This document shows positions 36,701 through 44,091 of a DNA stretch of 64,000 bases, piece by piece; the first letter of the stretch is position 1, and each line of letters begins with the position of its first letter. The notes under the pieces were generated by a model. That model had not been told where the DNA came from. It saw nothing but the letters and a program-made list of their open reading frames with translations, and searched no databases. The DNA is from Paenibacillus ferrarius (GTDB lineage Bacteria; Bacillota; Bacilli; Paenibacillales; NBRC-103111): positions 1 through 64,000 of the forward strand of contig NZ_MBTG01000003.1 in NCBI RefSeq assembly GCF_002027705.1, in the 5' to 3' direction. The translations under genes were made by a program, and so were the position numbers.

Positions 36701-36859
36701 TGGGTGAATGTAGGAAGTCCGTCCGGGCTAGGGATTGTGGCTAACCAGTATAATACGACAACTTTTACCCCAGTATCGACAACGAAAATCAGATTAAATA
36801 TCACCGCCAAATCGACCACTTCAACTGGGGTAGAATCGTGGAAAGTGTATGGGACTTGA
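33713..36859 (+). CDS. Large secreted protein: DUF5695-like domain plus C-terminal discoidin-like domain
   Basis: 1048 aa. TTG 33713 lies 6 nt after GGAGGTG (ATG 33719 is an alternative). Signal peptide: hydrophobic run SLVLLVSLFLTAVVLVL, then AYA-NT as likely cleavage site. Residues ~38-900 look like one DUF5695-type unit: an N-terminal beta-sandwich and an aromatic-rich helical toroid (GYWGWGDDWGYTHGQF, MPIWYYYADPVTITGENWWN). The last ~140 residues form an F5/8 type C-like carbohydrate-binding domain (TQWLQIDFASAKTISKTDIY). Probably an extracellular glycosidase or lyase acting on a plant polymer; the reaction is unknown. Confidence 0.8.
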   Translation: MSMPSFQFSRNSLVLLVSLFLTAVVLVLCAPGLAYANTLSNSTFNVQTGTNGEITSLKLTGDTFATDYVMNGTNAPNQNTADHEWLGELMFTYKLGSGAWTKAYTSKSADGRTITQSGNTVTVTYQNSANSEGIKNFKVVVTYALVNDYLQWSINLTNTSSQTIEFGDVGLPLPFNEFWTAGNDPIYETRVVTHSYVGNNNSYITAARPSGIGPFLLLIPDAATGAGFEYQDRWRIEEHPGSKWAMDQGGWTEGLNVFYIHSNVIKSTNRGYLPNTSLILAANQSKTYAFKFIKVANENAMKDRLYTEGLVDVTVVPGMMFATNMKAKIDLHTSKAITSVTAQYPSETTITYVSTTGTDHKIYDLSLTHLGPNNITVNYGSGEKTVLQFYAIEPIDAALQRHATFMVNKTQWNAPGQIYDKVFDDWMMQNKAKRGSFAGYWGWGDDWGYTHGQFLAEKNALTPVAAEVTAVDQYLETAIWNRLMVNNHTDYLIHDFLMPEPNDTPTYRGYAYPHIYNTYFSMYKIAKLYPNLITYAQTKNTYLLRAYNIFKALYDGPVAYNWNTGLMGELTTPDIIKALQDEGYTTQANDMIAKMATKYNNFKNTTYPYGSEYSYDNTGEEAVYTLAKMNNNTTMMSKINNKTRAARGQMPIWYYYADPVTITGENWWNFQYTTSLAGYTMDDWIRNHSTTPEVEQRLSYAAKFANVGAINSGQISSDAANIGAVSWTYQAEKGNYGALGLDGGPLFNGWRGMSGEADLGLFGALKILSADIAVDPIFGLYGYGADVTQSGSSYVITPKDGVFKRLNLITEKLSMELERDQYSSATVAIAKNNVSFTLKNLTPTAAHTTKVSFSGLAAGTYDVLLNNAVVGSVSAANGSKTTVSLNIGTAATYEVKLQAGTTTGPVDIAPQGTVTTSFVSSWESLAGLNDGYTPTSSNDRGHAVYGNWDNPGTTQWLQIDFASAKTISKTDIYWFDDDQGIDLPASYTLQYWNGTAWVNVGSPSGLGIVANQYNTTTFTPVSTTKIRLNITAKSTTSTGVESWKVYGT

Positions 36860-36868
36860 TAAGCGGAA

Positions 36869-37000
36869 AACCTGCGATTGTGCAGGCATTTGTGGCTCTT
36901 ATTTGCTTATTGGATAAAAATGCTAGAAAAGCCTGCATAATCGCAGGCTTTTCTTTATTTGCTCTGATTTTGTTAAAAAAGCCTGCATTTTCGCAGGCTT
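36869..37000. repeat. Palindrome array, GCCTGC family (array B, three units)
   Basis: CCTGC arms at 36871, 36932 and 36982: intervals 61 and 50 bp, matching units 2-4 of arrays A and C. Unit 1 would fall inside the upstream coding region and is absent. It sits between convergent genes and its T/A-flanked stems can terminate both. Confidence 0.9.
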
Positions 37001-37101
37001 TAAGAATGCTCAGCTAGTACGGCAGCCTTGTAAACAACTCCCCGGGGGTTTCTTAACAAGTCGCTTCCCCCGACGATAACAATCCTAGACAGGGAATTGT
37101 T

Positions 37102-37950
37102 TTAGAAGGCAGGAACGATCGCACCTTTGTATTTATCTTCGATGAATTTCTTCGTGTCCTCGGAATTGAGTTCTTTGGCCAGCTTTTGCATAGCTTCGGA
37201 ATCTTTGTTGTCCGGGCGGGATACAAGAATATTCACGTAAGGGGAGTTTTTGTCCTCCATAAATAACGCGTCTTTCGTAGGCAGCAAGTTCGCTTGCAAA
37301 GCGTAGTTCGTATTGATTAAGGCGAGGTCAAATTCGCCGACGGTGCGCGGCAGCATAGCTGGGTCAAGCTCTTTGATTTGCAGTTTTTTGCTATTTTCTA
37401 CAACATCCTGAACGGTGCCTTTGATGCCAACGCCTTCTTTTAGTTTAATTAGGCCATTTTTCTCCATCAAAGCAAGTGCGCGACCTGCATTGGAAGGGTC
37501 ATTCGGAATCGCGACGGTTGCGCCTTCTTTCAAGTCAGCAGCGGATTTCACCTTTTGCGAGTAAGCGCCGAACGGTTCAATGTGTACGCCTGCGACTTTA
37601 ACGAGATTTTGCTTTTTGTCGATGTTGAATTGATCCAGATAGGGCTGATGTTGAAAGAAGTTTGCATCTAACTGCTTCTCAAACACTTGAACATTGGGTT
37701 GAACGTAGTCGTTGAATTCGATAACTTCCAAATTCACGCCTTGTGTTTTCAACTTGGCTTTAACGTTGTTCAGAATTTCAGCATGCGGAACGGAGGAAGC
37801 GCCCACTTTCAGCGTAATTTCTTTGGATGTGCCGGGTACGGCAGATGCCGCAGGCGCTGAGCTTGCAGGGGTTTCCGCTGTTTTTTGTCCGCATGCGGCA
37901 AGAGCAAGTACGAATAGCAAGGCCACTAAGGCTGTTGATAATTTCTTCAT
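37102..37950 (-). CDS. metQ: Methionine-binding lipoprotein MetQ
   Basis: 282 aa. Lipoprotein signal with lipobox LALAACGQK, then a NlpA-family domain (KVGASSVPHAEILNNVKAKL, DANFFQHQPYLDQFN, VAIPNDPSNAGRALALMEKNGLI), typical of MetQ. It binds D/L-methionine outside the cell for the MetNI transporter. Last gene of the metNIQ operon, 21 bp after metI. Confidence 0.95.
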   Translation of the reverse strand: MKKLSTALVALLFVLALAACGQKTAETPASSAPAASAVPGTSKEITLKVGASSVPHAEILNNVKAKLKTQGVNLEVIEFNDYVQPNVQVFEKQLDANFFQHQPYLDQFNIDKKQNLVKVAGVHIEPFGAYSQKVKSAADLKEGATVAIPNDPSNAGRALALMEKNGLIKLKEGVGIKGTVQDVVENSKKLQIKELDPAMLPRTVGEFDLALINTNYALQANLLPTKDALFMEDKNSPYVNILVSRPDNKDSEAMQKLAKELNSEDTKKFIEDKYKGAIVPAF

Positions 37951-37971
37951 GATGTAAGTACCTCCAAACGA

Positions 37972-38634
37972 TTATTTGCGATTGTATTTGGTAACCAAAC
38001 GATCTCCCAGCATTTGCAGCAGCTGGACGAAAAGCACGAGAATGACGACGGTCACGATCATGATATCGGTGCGAAAGCGCATATAGCCATAACGCAGCGA
38101 GAGATCGCCAAGGCCGCCGCCTCCGACGACGCCTGACATGGCGGAGTAGGAGAGCAGAGCAACAGCCGTTACTGTGACGGCTGAGATCAGACCTGGGCGC
38201 GCTTCCGGCAGCAGAACGCGCCAGACGATTTGCCATGGCGTTGCGCCCATCGACTGAGCGGCTTCAATGACGCCGCTCTCGATTTCGCGCAGCGCAGTTT
38301 CCACGAGCCGCGCCAGAAAGGGCGCAGCTGCAATGACGAGGGGCGGGATAGCACCCTTCACGCCGATGGTCGTGTGCACCAGCACTTTGGTGATCGGGAA
38401 TACCGAGATCATTAAGATGACGAACGGCACAGACCGCAGGATGTTCACAACGATGGAAAGCACGCTGTACAGCGGCAGATTTTGCAGCAGCTGCCCCCTG
38501 GAAGTAAGGAATAAAATAATGCCTAAAGCCATACCGATGATAAATGTGAACAGGAGCGACCAGCCCAGCATGACAAGCGTATCACCGGTTGCTTTGGTAA
38601 TTTCAGTCCAATTGATGTCCCATGTCATATTCAA
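37972..38634 (-). CDS. metI: Methionine ABC transporter permease MetI
   Basis: 220 aa from TTG 38634, overlapping the metN stop (TTGA) and preceded by GGAGG; ATG 38628 is an alternative. Five hydrophobic helices and the ATPase-contact loop EAAQSMGATPWQIVWRVLLPEARPG. It forms the homodimeric pore of the methionine importer. Confidence 0.95.
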   Translation of the reverse strand: MNMTWDINWTEITKATGDTLVMLGWSLLFTFIIGMALGIILFLTSRGQLLQNLPLYSVLSIVVNILRSVPFVILMISVFPITKVLVHTTIGVKGAIPPLVIAAAPFLARLVETALREIESGVIEAAQSMGATPWQIVWRVLLPEARPGLISAVTVTAVALLSYSAMSGVVGGGGLGDLSLRYGYMRFRTDIMIVTVVILVLFVQLLQMLGDRLVTKYNRK

Positions 38635-39656
38635 AGCGTCATTACCTCCACTTCGATCCCTTCTTGCCTAAGTTTGTCAATGACCGCTGCGATTTCCTCC
38701 GGCTGCCCGCCGGTTAGTCGGACGACCAATTGGCCGTAAGGAACGCCTTTCATCGAAGAAATGGTACCTTGCAGAATAGCGAAGGATACATCCGTTAACT
38801 TGACGGTTTCGAACAAAATCGGTTCATAGGTTTGCTTGCCGATATAAGTAATTCGAATCAAAGTCCCGGCAGTATCACTCGGATCCTCGCTATGTTCATT
38901 CTCCATCTGTGCGGCGAAGTCAGAAACTTGCCCAACAAAATCCTTTGTGACCGTATGTTGTGGTTTCAGGAAGACATCGAGCACATTACCGGTTTCGACG
39001 ATCAGGCCTTTTTCCATCACAGCTACACGGTCGCAAATAGCTCGAATGACCTGCATTTCGTGAGTGATAAGCAGAATCGTGATGCCCAGCTTGCGATTAA
39101 TATCTAGCAGCAGAGCAAGAATAGCATTCGTTGTTTGGGGATCAAGTGCAGAGGTTGCTTCATCACAGAGCAAAATGTCTGGATGATTGGCCAAAGCTCT
39201 GGCAATGCCTACACGCTGTTTCTGACCGCCGGAAAGCTGGTTCGGATATTTATGGGCATGCTCCTGCAGACCAACGAGATCCAGCAGCTCCTGAACGCGT
39301 GCTTGGAGCTTTGCTTGTCCGATCCCTGATAATTTCAATGGGAAAGCAATATTTTCAGCCACAGTAGAGGAGGAGAGGAGATTAAAATGCTGGAAGATCA
39401 TTCCGATCTTGCGCCGCTTCGTCTGCAGCTGCCGAGCATCCAAGCGGGTCATTTCTTCACCATCAATCTGAATGGTTCCAGAGGAGGGGCGTTCCAGCAA
39501 ATTCACACAGCGGAGCAGCGTACTCTTCCCTGCACCGGAATGTCCGATAATTCCGAAGATTTCGCCACGCTTAATATGTAAATGGATTTTCTGTATGGCC
39601 GGTAGACGTCCCGGCATGTCCTCATATACTTTTTGCAAATTTTCGATATGAATCAG
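38631..39656 (-). CDS. metN: Methionine ABC transporter ATPase MetN, probable CTG start
   Basis: 341 aa from CTG 39656, giving (M)IHIENLQKVYEDMPGRLPAI, the usual MetN beginning. CTG lies 7 nt after GGAGGT; the only upstream ATG (39707) precedes that site. Walker A GHSGAGKST, signature LSGGQKQRVG, Walker B ILLCDEATSALDP and H-loop ITHEM are intact, and the C-terminal NIL/ACT-like domain (about 265-341) is the allosteric methionine-sensing part. I looked for an S-box or T-box before it and saw none in the ~195 bp to the next gene. Confidence 0.93.
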   Translation of the reverse strand: MIHIENLQKVYEDMPGRLPAIQKIHLHIKRGEIFGIIGHSGAGKSTLLRCVNLLERPSSGTIQIDGEEMTRLDARQLQTKRRKIGMIFQHFNLLSSSTVAENIAFPLKLSGIGQAKLQARVQELLDLVGLQEHAHKYPNQLSGGQKQRVGIARALANHPDILLCDEATSALDPQTTNAILALLLDINRKLGITILLITHEMQVIRAICDRVAVMEKGLIVETGNVLDVFLKPQHTVTKDFVGQVSDFAAQMENEHSEDPSDTAGTLIRITYIGKQTYEPILFETVKLTDVSFAILQGTISSMKGVPYGQLVVRLTGGQPEEIAAVIDKLRQEGIEVEVMTL

Positions 39657-39811
39657 GATGAATACCTCCAATGCCGTATCTAATGGGTGATTGTATATTT
39701 TAACCAACGGTTAATTATTTTATAAGAAAAGTCCAGTCATAGCAACGACCAGAATGTGGGAAATGTGAATGCCACTTAGCATTGACGCCTGTTTTGTTTG
39801 CATATAAACTG

Positions 39812-39827
39812 AGGTTAAACGTTTCAA
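39812..39827. promoter_or_regulatory. LacI-type operator before the 39.85-kb operon
   Basis: AGGTTAAACGTTTCAA is identical over 16 bases to operator 1 of the LacI gene at 19.7 kb. It lies about 25-40 bp upstream of the start at 39853, placing this operon in the same regulon. Confidence 0.65.
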
Positions 39828-39852
39828 TTATTGCAAATAGGGGATGACACAT

Positions 39853-41505
39853 GTGACGAATTTACAGCAACGCCAAGTTGAAATCATAACGAAAATTGCC
39901 GCAAAGGCTTATCAGCAGCCTCTTTTGAATAGTGGGTTCCTGTTTCAGCAAGATGTCCGAGACAATTTCTATTACGCTTCCTATTTATTTGCGGCTTCCC
40001 AGGATCAGACAATTCCTTTTGAGGGAGATCGCGAACAAGCAAAAAGCAAAGCGGAAGGTGTTCTGCTCCTGCTTCTGGAGCTTCAGGATCAGCAGCCGGA
40101 GAGTGCAACCTATGGACATTGGCCGCTTAATCTCTTCCCTTCACCAAAAGAAGCTTCCAAAAATACGCTGCCTGTAGAGTTAATGGGAAGTTTGATGGTC
40201 ATCTTCTATCAGCGCTACGCTCATGAAATGAGTTCATCGCTGCGGAGTTCTTTTGACACGACCTTTAATCATATCTATCAAAGTAATTTTTATCGCAAGC
40301 CGCTGACTGCTTATAATCATCATGAAGCGAAGTACACTGCTGCCAAACTTATTTTTGGACAGCTGTATGAAGATAAAGCCTTGTTGGAAGATGGCTTTCA
40401 GTCCTTGCGCAGCACGCTCGAGCGCATCAAAGCAGTTGGGATGGTGGAGTACAGCGCACTTCCTTGGTTTTGGCACTGGGTGCAGGCTTTTACTTGTGCG
40501 TGGGAGCTTATGAAGGATGAAGCGATTCAAACAACGTTGGCTGAAATGCTGGATTATTTGTGGAACGTTCGCGCCACGTATTATTTGGGTGGGGCATGGG
40601 CAGGTGCCCATTCACGCATTTGGCCGCATGACATGCCCAAGGATACGAATGTCCTGCATGATTATGTACAATTCGGCGATTTCTCTTTGCCGGATCATAT
40701 GCCTCGTACGGAATATGCGGGATTTCTGACTTATGAAGCTTCCGAGGCAATTAAGGCTAAAGCCTTAAACCGCTTAGTTCCAACTGAAGTCACACGTCAG
40801 GTGCCCAAACAAGTCGGGCAGGGGCTTCATGAAGATGATGTTCTGCACTCCTATCTTTATCTCACAGAGAGCTTTGCCGTAGGTGGAATGTATGAGCGTA
40901 TTGCCGAATTTGACAATGAACAGCATCGTTGGGATGTCTGTTTACCGCTTAGTGCAACACCGGGGATCAATCATGCTTATTTTTTCCATCCTGGAAACAA
41001 ATTTGGTGAAGGAGATCTGCGCCACCAAAGCGAATATGTGGAAGTGCTTTTTCATCGCAACGTCATAATGGCTTCTTATCAAATTCCTGAAGATCAGTCT
41101 AATCAAATCATTGGCTGTCTGCCTGTAGGCGAGTGGGTAGAGGAAACGAGCGGTTTGTTCGGTTTATGTGGTCAGGTTTATATGGCCGTACATATGGATC
41201 AGCCTTTCCAAAGAGAGGTTGGGCAGGATCGCAACGTCGTTACTAGCAAAGGAAACAAGAACGCCATTGTTATCGAATGCATGGATAAGCTTACAGCGCA
41301 GGCCAAGGGAATTGTCAATCTTCAGCAATTTGCAAGCCGCATGAACACCAAACAACCCGACTACCAGACATCTAAAGAAGCATTTAACCTTACATATACG
41401 AATATGAGCGAGGAAATTTTGGTGTTAAGATGTGGTCCAGATAGGGAGATTACAAGATTAGTCAATGATCAACCCGTTGATTTAACTACCTACACGGTCG
41501 CATAA
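39853..41505 (+). CDS. Probable alpha/alpha-toroid carbohydrate-active protein, unrecognised family
   Basis: About 550 aa; GTG 39853 is 9 nt after AGGGG, while ATG 39844 abuts it. No signal peptide. The N-terminal ~300 residues look like a helical toroid (TYGHWPLNLFPSPKEASKNT, ALPWFWHWVQAFTCAWELM, AGAHSRIWPHDMPKDTNVLH) as in polysaccharide lyases; the C-terminal part is beta-rich. I cannot name the family. It shares the LacI operator of the GH88 locus and is followed 24 bp later by an acetylxylan esterase, so it probably acts on an acetylated plant oligosaccharide (inference). Confidence 0.75.
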   Translation: MTNLQQRQVEIITKIAAKAYQQPLLNSGFLFQQDVRDNFYYASYLFAASQDQTIPFEGDREQAKSKAEGVLLLLLELQDQQPESATYGHWPLNLFPSPKEASKNTLPVELMGSLMVIFYQRYAHEMSSSLRSSFDTTFNHIYQSNFYRKPLTAYNHHEAKYTAAKLIFGQLYEDKALLEDGFQSLRSTLERIKAVGMVEYSALPWFWHWVQAFTCAWELMKDEAIQTTLAEMLDYLWNVRATYYLGGAWAGAHSRIWPHDMPKDTNVLHDYVQFGDFSLPDHMPRTEYAGFLTYEASEAIKAKALNRLVPTEVTRQVPKQVGQGLHEDDVLHSYLYLTESFAVGGMYERIAEFDNEQHRWDVCLPLSATPGINHAYFFHPGNKFGEGDLRHQSEYVEVLFHRNVIMASYQIPEDQSNQIIGCLPVGEWVEETSGLFGLCGQVYMAVHMDQPFQREVGQDRNVVTSKGNKNAIVIECMDKLTAQAKGIVNLQQFASRMNTKQPDYQTSKEAFNLTYTNMSEEILVLRCGPDREITRLVNDQPVDLTTYTVA

Positions 41506-41529
41506 ACAAAATAGAAAAGAGGAAGAGAA

Positions 41530-42489
41530 ATGCCATTAGTTGACATGCCCTTAGAAAGCCTGCTCAAGTATGAAGGCCGAAACCCCCGTCCTGCCGACTT
41601 TGATGCTTATTGGGAACGGGCTATCGCAGAAATGAAGGCGATTGATCCGCAAATTGAGCTTCGCCCAAGTGAGTTTCAGGTTCCTTATGCAGAGTGCTTT
41701 GACCTCTATTTCACAGGTGTGAAAGGCGCACGCATTTATGCCAAATATGTCCGTCCGAAACATGCAACCTCGCCTCATCCGGCAATTGTTCAGTTCCATG
41801 GCTATTCCGGAAATTCAGGCGATTGGTCGGACAAAATTCAATATGCAGCCTTAGGTTTCTCCTTCTTCTCGCTGGATTGCCGCGGTCAAGGCGGTTTATC
41901 GGAAGATACAGGCGGGGTGAAAGGGACAACGCTGCGTGGTCATATCATTCGCGGGATTGATGATCATCCAGATCAACTGTTGTACCGAGATATTTTCTTG
42001 GATACAGCGCAGCTGGCGGGAATTGCCATGAGCATGCCGGAGGTTGATCCTGAACGTGTAGGCGCAATGGGTGGCTCACAAGGCGGCGCTCTGACGATTG
42101 CTTGTGCTGCTCTTGAGCCGCGCATCAAACGATTAGCGCCGGTTTATCCGTTCCTTAGCGATTACAAACGCGTTTGGGAAATGGATTTGGCGAAAGATGC
42201 TTATCAGGAGCTGAAGGATTACTTCCGCCGTCATGATCCGCAGCACAAACGTCAAGAGGAAGTATTTACACAGCTGGGTTATATTGATATTCAATATTTG
42301 GCTGATCGTATTCAAGGGGAAGTCCTGATGGCAGTTGGTTTAGCGGATACGGTTTGTCCGCCTTCCACACAATTTGCGGCATACAACAAAATTAAGTCCA
42401 AGAAATCGTATGAAATATACCCAGACTTCGGTCATGAAGGCTTGCCTGGATTCAGTGATATGACCATTCAATTTATGTTAGGGTTATAA
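41530..42489 (+). CDS. Acetylxylan esterase / cephalosporin C deacetylase (AXE1 family)
   Basis: 319 aa. Alpha/beta hydrolase with FHGYSGNSGDWSDK, LDCRGQGGLSEDTGG and nucleophile S183 in GAMGGSQGGALTIA; the acid and base lie in MAVGLADTVCPPS and YPDFGHEGLPG. Carbohydrate esterase family 7 enzymes remove acetyl groups from xylo-oligosaccharides and similar sugars. No signal peptide, so intracellular. Co-transcribed with the preceding toroid protein. Confidence 0.94.
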   Translation: MPLVDMPLESLLKYEGRNPRPADFDAYWERAIAEMKAIDPQIELRPSEFQVPYAECFDLYFTGVKGARIYAKYVRPKHATSPHPAIVQFHGYSGNSGDWSDKIQYAALGFSFFSLDCRGQGGLSEDTGGVKGTTLRGHIIRGIDDHPDQLLYRDIFLDTAQLAGIAMSMPEVDPERVGAMGGSQGGALTIACAALEPRIKRLAPVYPFLSDYKRVWEMDLAKDAYQELKDYFRRHDPQHKRQEEVFTQLGYIDIQYLADRIQGEVLMAVGLADTVCPPSTQFAAYNKIKSKKSYEIYPDFGHEGLPGFSDMTIQFMLGL

Positions 42490-42532
42490 AATAGTCCAAA
42501 AGCAGTTGTCCCAAGTTTTTAGTTTCTTATCG

Positions 42533-42578
42533 AAACGCCTCCATCCACACTGGCACAGTGGTTTTGGAGGCGTTTTTG
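42533..42578 (+). terminator. Terminator after the acetylxylan esterase
   Basis: AAACGCCTCC (42533-42542) pairs with GGAGGCGTTTTT (42567-42576). From here to 42740 I see no gene. Confidence 0.85.
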
Positions 42579-42739
42579 CATGTTGTTTGGAAGACAGTTG
42601 GCCGCAGGTTGTACCAGTCTTTCTGTTGATACACACCTTCATGGTGGGGTGGCATGAGTTGGTTGTGTTGGCTTGAGTCGCTTGAATTTGCTTCATGTTG
42701 GCAGATTGGCCTCAGACGCGTGCATACCTTTCGCATAAT

Positions 42740-42920
42740 TCCTGCGATTATGCATCTTTTTCGTCGTGGGAATAAGCAAAATAGTGAAAAGCCTGCAAAC
42801 ATGCATCCTTTCGAGACTTTTTTTCGATTTCTGAATGGAAAAGCTTATAAAGCCTGCATAATCGCAGGCATTCTCTATTTTCACGCGATTTGATCGAAAA
42901 TGCCTGCACATATGCAGGTT
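42740..42920. repeat. Palindrome array, GCCTGC family (array C)
   Basis: CCTGC arms at 42741, 42792, 42853 and 42903: intervals 51, 61 and 50 bp. The linkers align with array E (both have the TTTTCACGCGATTTGA segment). Units 1 and 2 carry degenerate right arms (GCATC, GCATCC). It lies between convergent genes; 42925-43066 holds no recognisable gene. Confidence 0.92.
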
Positions 42921-43066
42921 TTCAAAATAGGTGAGGCCCGGACGTCGCCTATAAGTCAGCGTATTCGCTAACGCTGGTTTTGGCTCAGCTCCCCACCGTC
43001 TACTTTGTCACAAATAGTAGTCCCAAAGGTCTCTCATTCTATTGAAATGCGAGCATCTCTTCAACT

Positions 43067-43963
43067 TTACGTCAAATTTTCGGCGGCATGTTGCTGCTGT
43101 CTGTATTCTCTTGGCGTGACACCGGTCAGCTTTTTGAAAAGCTTATTGAAGAACTTCATATCCTGATAGCCTACATTTACTGCGATATCGCTGATTTTGT
43201 GATCCGTTGCGCGGAGCTGTCGGCAGCAGGCTTCGATTCTGGCTTGTTGAACGTAGGCCATGAAGGACATGCCCGTGTGCTTTTTAAGCTGGCGATGCAG
43301 CTGACGTTCGCTGATCGATAGCCGTGCCGCAGCCTCCGTCAGTGAAAGGAGCTGACTGCAATTGCTGCGGATATGAGCGAGCAAGCGATCCAAATCCTGA
43401 AGCTTGACCTCCGCCACCTGTGGCGTAAGATCCGCTTGTGATCGGTACATATAGACGAGGAGCTGTGCGACGCAGGTCTGGAAAATGGTCATAAAGCCGC
43501 TGCGATGAGCGTTATATTCAAAATGCAGCCGTTCGAACAAAGGCTGAAACTCACCATTTCCTTCTTTGAAGGAAAGCCAAGTCGATTGCTCAATGGCTTG
43601 GGTAAAATAAGCGTTGAAGTCTTCCGTACTGCCATTAGCGTGGTTCACCAGCAATTGATGCATCCAGTCGGAAGTACAGAGACAATTGTAGACGACCAAG
43701 GGCTTGGTGTGAGCGGTTGATGCTGGTCGGAACACATGAGAAACACCAACCGGGAGGAAAAAGAGGTCTCCTTTGGAGACGGCTAGCGATGTATTTTCAA
43801 TATAGTGAGCACCGCTTCCTTCAGCAACATAGCTGATTTCAATAAAATCATGCGTATGCTGAAGCATATGAAAGGACTCGTTGACCCGATTGACATAGAA
43901 AGGCAGATCCGGCAGAAAAAATTGATCGCCCATCGTTTCAAGAATGCTTCGTTTAATGGTCAT
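43067..43963 (-). CDS. AraC family regulator, divergent from GH78
   Basis: 298 aa. N-terminal cupin sensor (HTHDFIEISYVAEGSGAHYIEN, GDLFFLPVGVSHVF) and C-terminal HTH pair (LTEAAARLSISERQLHRQLKKHTGMSF; ISDIAVNVGYQDMKFFNKLFKKLTGVTPREYR). It diverges from the rhamnosidase gene across 128 bp and is likely its activator, sensing rhamnose or a rhamnoside (inference). Confidence 0.93.
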   Translation of the reverse strand: MTIKRSILETMGDQFFLPDLPFYVNRVNESFHMLQHTHDFIEISYVAEGSGAHYIENTSLAVSKGDLFFLPVGVSHVFRPASTAHTKPLVVYNCLCTSDWMHQLLVNHANGSTEDFNAYFTQAIEQSTWLSFKEGNGEFQPLFERLHFEYNAHRSGFMTIFQTCVAQLLVYMYRSQADLTPQVAEVKLQDLDRLLAHIRSNCSQLLSLTEAAARLSISERQLHRQLKKHTGMSFMAYVQQARIEACCRQLRATDHKISDIAVNVGYQDMKFFNKLFKKLTGVTPREYRQQQHAAENLT

Positions 43964-44091
43964 ACCAATTCACCCTCGTTATGTCAATTTTGACCCTAAT
44001 GAATGTCGGAAATAACCCTAAAAATGAGTACGCTAACATCATAAAATAAGGGCATGGAAGAAACAATCATTATTTTAGCGGAGGCAGAAAT

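Noticed and set aside
39657..39840. S-box or T-box leader before metN
   Set aside because: Methionine transporters are often S-box controlled, so I looked; no S-box core, T-box motif or terminator is visible in this short region.
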